This document shows positions 40,121 to 54,240 of a stretch of 64,000 bases of DNA, piece after piece. Location: positions 434,001 to 498,000 of the forward strand of contig CAUVYP010000583.1 in assembly GCA_963556195.1 (NCBI GenBank), written 5' to 3'. Made by a program: the position numbers and the translations under genes. This DNA comes from Sepiola atlantica. Its lineage: Eukaryota > Mollusca > Cephalopoda > Sepiida > Sepiolidae. Every line of letters begins with the position of its first letter. Within the stretch, counting starts at the first letter, position 1. The notes under the pieces are model-generated. The model was not told where the DNA came from. It ran no database searches and saw only the letters and a list, made by a program, of their open reading frames with translations.

Positions 40121-42886
40121 TTGTTGTTAAATGTTAACAATCATTACCTGTAATTGTTTATTTATATTTTTTGTTGTTAAATGTTAACAATCATCACCTT
40201 GAATTGTTGATTATATGTTTTGTTGTTAAATGTTAACAATCATTACCTTGAATTGTTGATTATATGTTTTGTTGTTAAATTTTAACAATCATTACCTTTA
40301 ATTGTTGATTATATGTTTTGTTGTTAAATGTTAACAATCATCACCTTGAATTGTTGATTATATGTTTTGTTGTTAAATGTTAACAATCATTACCTTGAAT
40401 TGTTGATTATATGTTTAGTTGTTAAATGTTAACAATCATTACTTTGAATTGTTGATTATATGTTTTGTTGTTAAATGTTAACAATCATTACCTTGAATTG
40501 TTTATTTATATGTTTTCTTGTTAAATGTTAACAATCATTACCTTGAATTGTTGATTATACGTTTTGTTGTTAAATGTTAACAATCATCACCTTGAATTGT
40601 TGATTTATATGTTTTGTTGTTAAATGTTAACAATCATTACCTTGAATTGTTGATTTATATGTTTTGTTGTTAAATGTTAACAATCATCACCTTGAATTGT
40701 TGATTTATATGTTTTGTTGTAAAATTTTAACAATCATCACCTTGAATTGTTGATTATATGTTTTGTTGTTAAATGGTAACAATCATCACCTTGAATTGTT
40801 GATTATATGTTTTGTTGTTAAATGTTAACAATCATTTCCTTGAATTGTTGATTATATGTTTTGTTGTTCAATGTTAACAATCATTACCTTGAATTGTTGA
40901 TTTATATGTTTTGTTGTTTAATGTTAACAATCATCACCTTGAATTGTTGATTATATGTTTTGTTGTTAAATGTTAACAATCATCACCTTGAATTGTTGAT
41001 TATATGTTTTGTTGTTAAATGTTAACAATCATCACCTTGAATTGTTGATTATATGTTTTGTTGTTAAATGTTTACAATCATCACCTTGAATTGTTGATTA
41101 TTTGTTTTGTTGTTAAATGTTAACAATCATTACCTTGAATTGTTGATTATTTGTTTTGTTGTTAAATGTTAACAATCATCACCTTGAATTGTTGATTATA
41201 TGTTTTGTTGTTAAATGTTAACAATCATCACCTTTTATTGTTTATTATATGTTTTGTTGTTAAATGTTTACAATCATCACCTTGAATTGTTGATTTATAT
41301 GTTTTGTTGTTAAATGTTAACAATCATCACCTTGAATTGTTGATTATATGTTTTGTTGTTAAATGTTTACAATCATCACCTTGAATTGTTGATGATATGA
41401 TTTGTTGTTAAATGTTAACAATCATTACCTTGAATTGTTGATGATATGATTTGTTGTTAAATGTTAACAATCATTACCTTGAATTGTTGATTATATGTTT
41501 TGTTGTTAAATGTTAACAATCATTACCTTTAATTGTTGATTATGTGTTTTGTTGTTAAATGTTAACAATCATCACCTTGAATTGGTGATTATAGGTTTTG
41601 TTGTTAAATGTTAACAATCATCACCTTGAATTGTTGATTATATGTTTTGTTGTTAAATGTTAACAATCATTACCTTGAATTGTTGATTATATGTTTTGTT
41701 GTTAAATGTTAACAATCATTACCTTTAATTGTTGATTATATGTTTTGTTGTTAAATGTTAACAATCATCACCTTGAATTGTTGATTTATATGTTTTGTTG
41801 TTAAATGTTAACAATCATTACCTTGAATTGTTGATTGTATGTTTTGTTGTTAAATGTTAACAATCATTACCTTGAATTGTTGATTATATGTTTTGTTGTT
41901 AAATGTCAACAATCATTACCTTGAATTGTTTATTTATATGTTTTGTTGTTAAATGTTAACAATCATCACCTTGAATTGTTGATTATATGTTTTGTTGGTA
42001 AATGTTAACAATAATCACCTTGAATTGTTGATTATATGTTTTGTTGTTAAATGTTAACAATCATCACCTTGAATTGTTGATTATATGTTTTGTTGTTAAA
42101 TGTAAACAATCATTACCTTGAATTGTTGATTTATATGTTTTGTTGTTAAATGTTAACAATCATCACCTTAAATTGTTGATTATATGTTTTGTTGTTAAAT
42201 GTTAACAATCATCACCTTGAATTGTTGATTATATGTTTTGTTGTTAAATGTTAACAATCATTACCTTGAATTGTTTATTTATATGTTTTGTTGTTAAATG
42301 TTAACAATCATCACCTTGAATTGTTGATTATATGTTTTCTTGTTAAATGTTAACAATCATTACCTTGAATTGTTGATTATATGTTTTGTTGTTAAATTTT
42401 AACAATCATTACCTTTAATTGTTGATTATATGTTTTGTTGTTAAATGTTAACAATCATCACCTTGAATTGTTGATTATATGTTTTGTTGTTAAATGTTAA
42501 CAATCATTACCTTGAATTGTTGATTATATGTTTTGTTGTTAAATGTTAACAATCATTACCTTGAATTGTTGATTATATGTTTTGTTGTTAAATGTTAACA
42601 ATCATTACCTTGAATTGTTTATTTATATGTTTTGTTGTTAAATGTTAACAATCATTACCTTGAATTGTTGATTATACGTTTTGTTGTTAAATGTTAACAA
42701 TCATCACCTTGAATTGTTGATTTATATGTTTTGTTGTTAAATGTTAACAATCATCACCTTGAATTGTTGATTTATATGTTTTGTTGTTAAATGTTAACAA
42801 TCATCACCTTGAATTGTTGATTTATATGTTTTGTTGTTAAATGTTAACAATCATCACCTTGAATTGTTGATTATATGTTTTGTTGT
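40120..42886 (+). repeat. Block C, second copy (three monomers shorter)
   Basis: Same marker order as 33,280-36,196. It carries several private point changes not seen in the first copy: TGTTTAGTTG near 40,417, AAAATTTTAAC near 40,734, AAATGGTAAC near 40,773, and AATCATTTCC where copy 1 has AATGATTTCC. This pair is therefore older, or has mutated more, than the P pair. Confidence 0.78.
40915..42883 (+). repeat. 2,117-bp higher-order repeat, unit 1 (1,969 bp)
   Basis: This first unit of a tandem higher-order repeat begins at the TTTAATG marker (40,917). It lacks three monomers found in unit 2 between the CCTTTTATTG and GGTGATTATAGG markers: CCTTTTATTG at 41,231 and 43,200 are 1,969 apart, while GGTGATTATAGG at 41,584 and 43,701 are 2,117 apart. 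Confidence 0.82.
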
Positions 42887-45000
42887 TTAATGTTAACAAT
42901 CATCACCTTGAATTGTTGATTATATGTTTTGTTGTTAAATGTTAACAATCATCACCTTGAATTGTTGATTATATGTTTTGTTGTTAAATGTTAACAATCA
43001 TCACCTTGAATTGTTGATTATATGTTTTGTTGTTAAATGTTTACAATCATCACCTTGAATTGTTGATTATTTGTTTTGTTGTTAAATGTTAACAATCATT
43101 ACCTTGAATTGTTGATTATTTGTTTTGTTGTTAAATGTTAACAATCATCACCTTGAATTGTTGATTATATGTTTTGTTGTTAAATGTTAACAATCATCAC
43201 CTTTTATTGTTTATTATATGTTTTGTTGTTAAATGTTTACAATCATCACCTTGAATTGTTGATTTATATGTTTTGTTGTTAAATGTTAACAATCATCACC
43301 TTGAATTGTTGATTATATGTTTTGTTGTTAAATGTTTACAATCATCACCTTGAATTGTTGATGATATGATTTGTTGTTAAATGTTAACAATCATTACCTT
43401 GAATTGTTGATTATATGTTTTGTTGTTAAATGTTAACAATCGTTACCTTGAATTGTTGATTTATATGTTTTGTTGTTAAATGTTAACAATCATCACCTTG
43501 AATTGTTGATTATATGTTTTGTTGTTAAATGTTAACAATCATCACCTTGAATTGTTGATGATATGATTTGTTGTTAAATGTTAACAATCATTACCTTGAA
43601 TTGTTGATTATATGTTTTGTTGTTAAATGTTAACAATCATTACCTTTAATTGTTGATTATGTGTTTTGTTGTTAAATGTTAACAATCATCACCTTGAATT
43701 GGTGATTATAGGTTTTGTTGTTAAATGTTAACAATCATCACCTTGAATTGTTGATTATATGTTTTGTTGTTAAATGTTAACAATCATTACCTTGAATTGT
43801 TGATTATATGTTTTGTTGTTAAATGTTAACAATCATTACCTTTAATTGTTGATTATATGTTTTGTTGTTAAATGTTAACAATCATCACCTTGAATTGTTG
43901 ATTTATATGTTTTGTTGTTAAATGTTAACAATCATTACCTTGAATTGTTGATTGTATGTTTTGTTGTTAAATGTTAACAATCATTACCTTGAATTGTTGA
44001 TTATATGTTTTGTTGTTAAATGTCAACAATCATTACCTTGAATTGTTTATTTATATGTTTTGTTGTTAAATGTTAACAATCATCACCTTGAATTGTTGAT
44101 TATATGTTTTGTTGGTAAATGTTAACAATAATCACCTTGAATTGTTGATTATATGTTTTGTTGTTAAATGTTAACAATCATCACCTTGAATTGTTGATTA
44201 TATGTTTTGTTGTTAAATGTAAACAATCATTACCTTGAATTGTTGATTTATATGTTTTGTTGTTAAATGTTAACAATCATCACCTTAAATTGTTGATTAT
44301 ATGTTTTGTTGTTAAATGTTAACAATCATCACCTTGAATTGTTGATTATATGTTTTGTTGTTAAATGTTAACAATCATTACCTTGAATTGTTTATTTATA
44401 TGTTTTGTTGTTAAATGTTAACAATCATCACCTTGAATTGTTGATTATATGTTTTCTTGTTAAATGTTAACAATCATTACCTTGAATTGTTGATTATATG
44501 TTTTGTTGTTAAATTTTAACAATCATTACCTTTAATTGTTGATTATATGTTTTGTTGTTAAATGTTAACAATCATCACCTTGAATTGTTGATTATATGTT
44601 TTGTTGTTAAATGTTAACAATCATTACCTTGAATTGTTGATTATATGTTTTGTTGTTAAATGTTAACAATCATTACCTTGAATTGTTGATTATATGTTTT
44701 GTTGTTAAATGTTAACAATCATTACCTTGAATTGTTTATTTATATGTTTTGTTGTTAAATGTTAACAATCATTACCTTGAATTGTTGATTATACGTTTTG
44801 TTGTTAAATGTTAACAATCATCACCTTGAATTGTTGATTTATATGTTTTGTTGTTAAATGTTAACAATCATCACCTTGAATTGTTGATTTATATGTTTTG
44901 TTGTTAAATGTTAACAATCATCACCTTGAATTGTTGATTTATATGTTTTGTTGTTAAATGTTAACAATCATCACCTTGAATTGTTGATTATATGTTTTGT
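42884..45000 (+). repeat. 2,117-bp higher-order repeat, unit 2
   Basis: The complete unit, about 43 monomers, runs from TTTAATG at 42,886 to TTTAATG at 45,003. It contains CCTTTTATTG (43,200), three GATTATTTG and GATGATATGATTT units, AATCGTTACC (near 43,441), GATTATGTG, GGTGATTATAGG (43,701), GATTGTATG (near 43,950), TTGGTAAATG (44,114), CTTGTTAAATG, AAATTTTAAC and GATTATACG. Confidence 0.85.
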
Positions 45001-48000
45001 TGTTTAATGTTAACAATCATCACCTTGAATTGTTGATTATATGTTTTGTTGTTAAATGTTAACAATCATCACCTTGAATTGTTGATTATATGTTTTGTTG
45101 TTAAATGTTAACAATCATCACCTTGAATTGTTGATTATATGTTTTGTTGTTAAATGTTTACAATCATCACCTTGAATTGTTGATTATTTGTTTTGTTGTT
45201 AAATGTTAACAATCATTACCTTGAATTGTTGATTATTTGTTTTGTTGTTAAATGTTAACAATCATCACCTTGAATTGTTGATTATATGTTTTGTTGTTAA
45301 ATGTTAACAATCATCACCTTTTATTGTTTATTATATGTTTTGTTGTTAAATGTTTACAATCATCACCTTGAATTGTTGATTTATATGTTTTGTTGTTAAA
45401 TGTTAACAATCATCACCTTGAATTGTTGATTATATGTTTTGTTGTTAAATGTTTACAATCATCACCTTGAATTGTTGATGATATGATTTGTTGTTAAATG
45501 TTAACAATCATTACCTTGAATTGTTGATTATATGTTTTGTTGTTAAATGTTAACAATCGTTACCTTGAATTGTTGATTTATATGTTTTGTTGTTAAATGT
45601 TAACAATCATCACCTTGAATTGTTGATTATATGTTTTGTTGTTAAATGTTAACAATCATCACCTTGAATTGTTGATGATATGATTTGTTGTTAAATGTTA
45701 ACAATCATTACCTTGAATTGTTGATTATATGTTTTGTTGTTAAATGTTAACAATCATTACCTTTAATTGTTGATTATGTGTTTTGTTGTTAAATGTTAAC
45801 AATCATCACCTTGAATTGGTGATTATAGGTTTTGTTGTTAAATGTTAACAATCATCACCTTGAATTGTTGATTATATGTTTTGTTGTTAAATGTTAACAA
45901 TCATTACCTTGAATTGTTGATTATATGTTTTGTTGTTAAATGTTAACAATCATTACCTTTAATTGTTGATTATATGTTTTGTTGTTAAATGTTAACAATC
46001 ATCACCTTGAATTGTTGATTTATATGTTTTGTTGTTAAATGTTAACAATCATTACCTTGAATTGTTGATTGTATGTTTTGTTGTTAAATGTTAACAATCA
46101 TTACCTTGAATTGTTGATTATATGTTTTGTTGTTAAATGTTTACAATCATCACCTTGAATTGTTGATTATATGTTTTGTCGTTAAATGTTAACAATCATT
46201 ACCTTGAATTGTTGATTATATGTTTTGTTGTTCAATGTTAACAATCATTACCTTGAATTGTTGATTTATATGTTTTGTTGTTTAATGTTAACAATCATCA
46301 CCTTGAATTGTTGATTATATGTTTTGTTGTTAAATGTTAACAATCATCACCTTGAATTGTTGATTATATGTTTTGTTGTTAAATGTTAACAATCATCACC
46401 TTGAATTGTTGATTATATGTTTTGTTGTTAAATGTTTACAATCATCACCTTGAATTGTTGATTATTTGTTTTGTTGTTAAATGTTAACAATCATTACCTT
46501 GAATTGTTGATTATATGTTTTGTTGTTAAATGTTAACAATCATCACCTTTAATTGTTGATTATATGTTTTGTTGTTAAATGTTTACAATCATCACATTGA
46601 ATTGTTGATTATATGTTTTGTTGTTAAATGTTAACAATCATTACCTTGAATTGTTGATTTATATGTTTTGTTGTTAAATGTTACCAATCATCACCTTGAA
46701 TTGTTGATTATATGTTTTGTTGTTAAATGTTTACAATCATCATCTTGAATTGTTGATGATATGATTTGTTGTTAAATGTTAACAATCATTACCTTGAATT
46801 GTTGATTATATGTTTTGTTGTTAAATGTTAACAATCATTACCTTGAATTGTTGATTTATATGTTTTGTTGTTAAATGTTAACAATCATCACCTTGAATTG
46901 TTGATTATATGTTTTGTTGTTAAATGTTAACAATCATCACCTTGAATTGTTGATGATATGATTTGTTGTTTAATGTTAACAATCATTACCTTGAATTGTT
47001 GATTATATGTTTTGTTGTTAAATGTTAACAATCATTACCTTTAATTGTTGATTATATGTTTTGTTGTTAAATGTTAACAATCATCACCTTGAATTGGTGA
47101 TTATATGTTTTGTTGTTAAATGTTAACAATCATCACCTTGAATTGTTGATTATATGTATTGTTGTTAAATGTTTACAATCATCACCTTGAATTGTTGATT
47201 ATTTGTTTTGTTGTTAAATGTTAACAATCATTACCTTGAATTGTTGATTATTTGTTTTGTTGTTAAATGTTAACAATCATTACCTTGAATTGTTGATTAT
47301 ATGTTTTGTTGTTAAATGTAAACAATCATCACCTTTAATTGTTGATTATATGTTTTGTTGTTAAATGTTTACAATCATCACCTTGAATTGTTGATTATAT
47401 GTTTTGTTGTTAAATGTTAACAATCATTACCTTGAATTGTTGATTTATATGTTTTGTTGTTAAATGTTAACAATCATCACCTTGAATTGTTGATTATATG
47501 TTTTGTTGTTAAATGTTTACAATCATCACCTTGAATTGTTGATGATATGATTTGTTGTTAAATGTTAACAATCATTACCTTGAATTGTTGATTATATGTT
47601 TTGTTGTTAAATGTTAACAATCATTACCTTGAATTGTTGATTTATATGTTTTGTTGTTAAATGTTAACAATCATCACCTTGAATTGTTGATTATATGTTT
47701 TGTTGTTAAATGTTAACAATCATCACCTTGAATTGTTGATGATATGATTTGTTGTTAAATGTTAACAATCATTACCTTGAATTGTTGATTATATGTTTTG
47801 TTGTTAAATGTTAACAATCATTACCTTTAATTGTTGATTATATGTTTTGTTGTTAAATGTTAACAATCATCACCTTGAATTGGTGATTATATGTTTTGTT
47901 GTTAAATGTTAACAATCATGACCTTGAATTGTTGATTATATGTTTTGTTGTTAAATGTTAACAATCATTACCTTGAATTGTTGATTATATGTTTTGTTGT

Positions 48001-48166
48001 TAAATGTTAACAATCATTACCTTTAATTGTTGATTATATGTTTTGTTGTTAAATGTTAACAATCATCACCTTGAATTGTTGATTTATATGTTTTGTTGTT
48101 AAATGTTAACAATCATTACCTTGAATTGTTGATTATATGTTTTGTTGTTAAATGTTAACAATCATT
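44183..48166 (+). repeat. 3,984-bp chimeric higher-order repeat, unit 1
   Basis: This unit of about 81 monomers is tandemly repeated. Its left part (to about 46,140) is the 2,117-bp repeat; its right part (46,140 to about 48,200) is a copy of 37,480-39,556 at an offset of 8,660 (GTCGTTAAATG 37,520 and 46,180; ATCACATTG 37,931 and 46,591; TATGTATTG near 38,497 and 47,157). The left boundary of identity is 44,182, where C here meets T at 48,166. Confidence 0.85.
45001..46140 (+). repeat. 2,117-bp higher-order repeat, partial unit 3
   Basis: The third unit follows unit 2 without change (CCTTTTATTG 45,317; GGTGATTATAGG 45,818) through the GATTGTATG marker near 46,068. It breaks at about 46,140, where unit 2 continues with TGTCAAC/TCATT and this one switches to TGTTTAC/TCATC, the start of a copied block D segment. 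Confidence 0.83.
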
Positions 48167-51100
48167 ACCTTGAATTGTTGATTATATGTTTTGTTGTTAA
48201 ATGTAAACAATCATTACCTTGAATTGTTGATTTATATGTTTTGTTGTTAAATGTTAACAATCATCACCTTAAATTGTTGATTATATGTTTTGTTGTTAAA
48301 TGTTAACAATCATCACCTTGAATTGTTGATTATATGTTTTGTTGTTAAATGTTAACAATCATTACCTTGAATTGTTTATTTATATGTTTTGTTGTTAAAT
48401 GTTAACAATCATCACCTTGAATTGTTGATTATATGTTTTCTTGTTAAATGTTAACAATCATTACCTTGAATTGTTGATTATATGTTTTGTTGTTAAATTT
48501 TAACAATCATTACCTTTAATTGTTGATTATATGTTTTGTTGTTAAATGTTAACAATCATCACCTTGAATTGTTGATTATATGTTTTGTTGTTAAATGTTA
48601 ACAATCATTACCTTGAATTGTTGATTATATGTTTTGTTGTTAAATGTTAACAATCATTACCTTGAATTGTTGATTATATGTTTTGTTGTTAAATGTTAAC
48701 AATCATTACCTTGAATTGTTTATTTATATGTTTTGTTGTTAAATGTTAACAATCATTACCTTGAATTGTTGATTATACGTTTTGTTGTTAAATGTTAACA
48801 ATCATCACCTTGAATTGTTGATTTATATGTTTTGTTGTTAAATGTTAACAATCATCACCTTGAATTGTTGATTTATATGTTTTGTTGTTAAATGTTAACA
48901 ATCATCACCTTGAATTGTTGATTTATATGTTTTGTTGTTAAATGTTAACAATCATCACCTTGAATTGTTGATTATATGTTTTGTTGTTTAATGTTAACAA
49001 TCATCACCTTGAATTGTTGATTATATGTTTTGTTGTTAAATGTTAACAATCATCACCTTGAATTGTTGATTATATGTTTTGTTGTTAAATGTTAACAATC
49101 ATCACCTTGAATTGTTGATTATATGTTTTGTTGTTAAATGTTTACAATCATCACCTTGAATTGTTGATTATTTGTTTTGTTGTTAAATGTTAACAATCAT
49201 TACCTTGAATTGTTGATTATTTGTTTTGTTGTTAAATGTTAACAATCATCACCTTGAATTGTTGATTATATGTTTTGTTGTTAAATGTTAACAATCATCA
49301 CCTTTTATTGTTTATTATATGTTTTGTTGTTAAATGTTTACAATCATCACCTTGAATTGTTGATTTATATGTTTTGTTGTTAAATGTTAACAATCATCAC
49401 CTTGAATTGTTGATTATATGTTTTGTTGTTAAATGTTTACAATCATCACCTTGAATTGTTGATGATATGATTTGTTGTTAAATGTTAACAATCATTACCT
49501 TGAATTGTTGATTATATGTTTTGTTGTTAAATGTTAACAATCGTTACCTTGAATTGTTGATTTATATGTTTTGTTGTTAAATGTTAACAATCATCACCTT
49601 GAATTGTTGATTATATGTTTTGTTGTTAAATGTTAACAATCATCACCTTGAATTGTTGATGATATGATTTGTTGTTAAATGTTAACAATCATTACCTTGA
49701 ATTGTTGATTATATGTTTTGTTGTTAAATGTTAACAATCATTACCTTTAATTGTTGATTATGTGTTTTGTTGTTAAATGTTAACAATCATCACCTTGAAT
49801 TGGTGATTATAGGTTTTGTTGTTAAATGTTAACAATCATCACCTTGAATTGTTGATTATATGTTTTGTTGTTAAATGTTAACAATCATTACCTTGAATTG
49901 TTGATTATATGTTTTGTTGTTAAATGTTAACAATCATTACCTTTAATTGTTGATTATATGTTTTGTTGTTAAATGTTAACAATCATCACCTTGAATTGTT
50001 GATTTATATGTTTTGTTGTTAAATGTTAACAATCATTACCTTGAATTGTTGATTGTATGTTTTGTTGTTAAATGTTAACAATCATTACCTTGAATTGTTG
50101 ATTATATGTTTTGTTGTTAAATGTTTACAATCATCACCTTGAATTGTTGATTATATGTTTTGTCGTTAAATGTTAACAATCATTACCTTGAATTGTTGAT
50201 TATATGTTTTGTTGTTCAATGTTAACAATCATTACCTTGAATTGTTGATTTATATGTTTTGTTGTTTAATGTTAACAATCATCACCTTGAATTGTTGATT
50301 ATATGTTTTGTTGTTAAATGTTAACAATCATCACCTTGAATTGTTGATTATATGTTTTGTTGTTAAATGTTAACAATCATCACCTTGAATTGTTGATTAT
50401 ATGTTTTGTTGTTAAATGTTTACAATCATCACCTTGAATTGTTGATTATTTGTTTTGTTGTTAAATGTTAACAATCATTACCTTGAATTGTTGATTATAT
50501 GTTTTGTTGTTAAATGTTAACAATCATCACCTTTAATTGTTGATTATATGTTTTGTTGTTAAATGTTTACAATCATCACATTGAATTGTTGATTATATGT
50601 TTTGTTGTTAAATGTTAACAATCATTACCTTGAATTGTTGATTTATATGTTTTGTTGTTAAATGTTACCAATCATCACCTTGAATTGTTGATTATATGTT
50701 TTGTTGTTAAATGTTTACAATCATCATCTTGAATTGTTGATGATATGATTTGTTGTTAAATGTTAACAATCATTACCTTGAATTGTTGATTATATGTTTT
50801 GTTGTTAAATGTTAACAATCATTACCTTGAATTGTTGATTTATATGTTTTGTTGTTAAATGTTAACAATCATCACCTTGAATTGTTGATTATATGTTTTG
50901 TTGTTAAATGTTAACAATCATCACCTTGAATTGTTGATGATATGATTTGTTGTTTAATGTTAACAATCATTACCTTGAATTGTTGATTATATGTTTTGTT
51001 GTTAAATGTTAACAATCATTACCTTTAATTGTTGATTATATGTTTTGTTGTTAAATGTTAACAATCATCACCTTGAATTGGTGATTATATGTTTTGTTGT

Positions 51101-52150
51101 TAAATGTTAACAATCATCACCTTGAATTGTTGATTATATGTATTGTTGTTAAATGTTTACAATCATCACCTTGAATTGTTGATTATTTGTTTTGTTGTTA
51201 AATGTTAACAATCATTACCTTGAATTGTTGATTATTTGTTTTGTTGTTAAATGTTAACAATCATTACCTTGAATTGTTGATTATATGTTTTGTTGTTAAA
51301 TGTAAACAATCATCACCTTTAATTGTTGATTATATGTTTTGTTGTTAAATGTTTACAATCATCACCTTGAATTGTTGATTATATGTTTTGTTGTTAAATG
51401 TTAACAATCATTACCTTGAATTGTTGATTTATATGTTTTGTTGTTAAATGTTAACAATCATCACCTTGAATTGTTGATTATATGTTTTGTTGTTAAATGT
51501 TTACAATCATCACCTTGAATTGTTGATGATATGATTTGTTGTTAAATGTTAACAATCATTACCTTGAATTGTTGATTATATGTTTTGTTGTTAAATGTTA
51601 ACAATCATTACCTTGAATTGTTGATTTATATGTTTTGTTGTTAAATGTTAACAATCATCACCTTGAATTGTTGATTATATGTTTTGTTGTTAAATGTTAA
51701 CAATCATCACCTTGAATTGTTGATGATATGATTTGTTGTTAAATGTTAACAATCATTACCTTGAATTGTTGATTATATGTTTTGTTGTTAAATGTTAACA
51801 ATCATTACCTTTAATTGTTGATTATATGTTTTGTTGTTAAATGTTAACAATCATCACCTTGAATTGGTGATTATATGTTTTGTTGTTAAATGTTAACAAT
51901 CATGACCTTGAATTGTTGATTATATGTTTTGTTGTTAAATGTTAACAATCATTACCTTGAATTGTTGATTATATGTTTTGTTGTTAAATGTTAACAATCA
52001 TTACCTTTAATTGTTGATTATATGTTTTGTTGTTAAATGTTAACAATCATCACCTTGAATTGTTGATTTATATGTTTTGTTGTTAAATGTTAACAATCAT
52101 TACCTTGAATTGTTGATTATATGTTTTGTTGTTAAATGTTAACAATCATT
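48167..52150 (+). repeat. 3,984-bp chimeric higher-order repeat, unit 2
   Basis: Second copy at a constant 3,984-bp offset: CCTTAAATTG 44,287 and 48,271, TTTAATG 45,003 and 48,987, GGTGATTATAGG 45,818 and 49,802, GTCGTTAAATG 46,180 and 50,164, ATCACATTG 46,591 and 50,575. It shares with unit 1 a TGTAAACAATCATCACC change (near 47,319 and 51,302) absent from the 38.6-kb source, so that change predates the duplication. Confidence 0.85.
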
Positions 52151-52975
52151 ACCTTGAATTGTTGATTATATGTTTTGTTGTTAAATGTAAACAATCATTA
52201 CCTTGAATTGTTGATTTATATGTTTTGTTGTTAAATGTTAACAATCATCACCTTAAATTGTTCATTATATGTTTTGTTGTTAAATGTTAACAATCATCAC
52301 CTTGAATTGTTGATTATATGTTTTGTTGTTAAATGTTAACAATCATTACCTTGAATTGTTTATTTATATGTTTTGTTGTTAAATGTTAACAATCATCACC
52401 TTGAATTGTTGATTATATGTTTTGTTGTTAAATGTTAACAATCATTACCTTGAATTGTTGATTATATGTTTTGTTGTTAAATTTTAACAATCATTACCTT
52501 TAATTGTTGATTATATGTTTTGTTGTTAAATGGTAACAATCATCACCTTGAATTGTTGATTATATGTTTTGTTGTTAAATGTTAACAATCATTACCTTGA
52601 ATTGTTGATTATATGTTTTGTTGTTAAATGTTAACAATCATTACCTTGAATTGTTGATTATATGTTTTGTTGTTAAATGTTAACAATCATTACCTTGAAT
52701 TGTTTATTTATATGTTTTGTTGTTAAATGTTAACAATCATTACCTTGAATTGTTGATTATACGTTTTGTTGTTAAATGTTAACAATCATCACCTTGAATT
52801 GTTGATTTATATGTTTTGTTGTTAAATGTTAACAATCATCACCTTGAATTGTTGATTTATATGTTTTGTTGTTAAATGTTAACAATCATCACCTTGAATT
52901 GTTGATTTATATGTTTTGTTGTTAAATGTTAACAATCATCACCTTGAATTGTTGATTATATGTTTTGTTGTTAAA
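52151..52975 (+). repeat. 3,984-bp chimeric higher-order repeat, partial unit 3
   Basis: Unit 3 starts with CCTTAAATTG at 52,255 (48,271 + 3,984) and AAATTTTAAC near 52,480, and reaches GATTATACG at 52,760 (48,776 + 3,984). It then departs near 52,975, where TTCAATG-type units replace the expected TTTAATG unit. It has TTCATTATA at 52,263, a marker otherwise seen in Block A (1,077 and 61,574), so this stretch also matches Block A at an offset of 51,186. Confidence 0.8.
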
Positions 52976-53645
52976 TGTTAACAATCATTACCTTGAATTG
53001 TTGATTATATGTTTTGTTGTTCAATGTTAACAATCATTACCTTGAATTGTTGATTTATATGTTTTGTTGTTTAATGTTAACAATCATCACCTTGAATTGT
53101 TGATTATATGTTTTGTTGTTAAATGTTAACAATCATCACCTTGAATTGTTGATTATATGTTTTGTTGTTAAATGTTAACAATCATCACCTTGAATTGTTG
53201 ATTATATGTTTTGTTGTTAAATGTTTACAATCATCACCTTGAATTGTTGATTATTTGTTTTGTTGTTAAATGTTAACAATCATTACCTTAAATTGTTGAT
53301 TATTTGTTTTGTTGTTAAATGTTAACAATCATTACCTTGAATTGTTGATTATATGTTTTGTTGTTAAATGTTAACAATCATCACCTTTAATTGTTGATAA
53401 TATGTTTTGTTGTTAAATGTTTACAATCATCACCTTGAATTGTTGATTATATGTTTTGTTGTTAAATGTTAACAATCATTACCTTGAAATGTTTATTTAT
53501 ATGTTTTGTTGTTAAATGTTTACAATCATTACCTTGAATTGTCGATTATACGTTTTGTTGTTAAATGTTAACAATCATCACCTTGAATTGTTGATTTATA
53601 TGTTTTGTTGTTAAATGTTAACAATCATTACCTTGAATTGTTGAT
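52976..53645 (+). repeat. Block A tail copy
   Basis: This stretch matches about 1,790-2,455 at an offset of 51,186 (TTCAATG 1,835 and 53,021; GTCGATTATACG 2,357 and 53,543). Private changes here are CCTTAAATTG near 53,288, GATAATATG near 53,397 and GAAATGTTTATT near 53,487. Confidence 0.78.
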
Positions 53646-54240
53646 TATATGTTTTGTTGTTAAATGTTAACAATCATCACCTTGAATTGTTGATTATATG
53701 TTTTGTTGTTAAATGTTAACAATCATCACCTTGAATTGTTGATTATATGTTTTGTTGTTAAATGTTAACAATCATTACCTTTAATTGTTGATTTATATGT
53801 TTTGTTGTTAAATGTTAACAATCATCACCTTGAATTGTTGATTATATGTTTTGTTGTTCAATGTTAACAATCATTACCTTGAATTGTTGATTATATGTTT
53901 TGTTGTTAAATGTTAACAATCATTACCTTAAATTGTTGATTTATATGTTTTGTTGTTAAATGTTAACAATCATCACCTTGAATTGTTGATTTCTTTGTTT
54001 TGTTGTTAAATGTTAACAATCATCACCTTGAATTGTTGATTATATGTTTTGTTGTTAAATGTTAACAATCATTACCTTGAATTGTTTATTTATATGTTTT
54101 GTTGTTAAATGTTAACAATCATCACCTTGAATTGTTGATTATATGTTTTGTTGTTAAATGTTAACAATCATTACCTTGAATTGTTGATTATATGTTTTGT
54201 TGTTAAATTTTAACAATCATCACCTTGAATTGTTGATTAT
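53646..54240 (+). repeat. Copy of part of unit P
   Basis: From about 53,740 to 54,120 the variants match 12,760-13,140 at an offset of 40,982 (CCTTTAATT 12,796 and 53,778; GATTTCTTTG 13,011 and 53,993), with TTCAATG and CCTTAAATTG between them in the same order. This is a small piece of P transplanted far from the P region. Confidence 0.75.
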
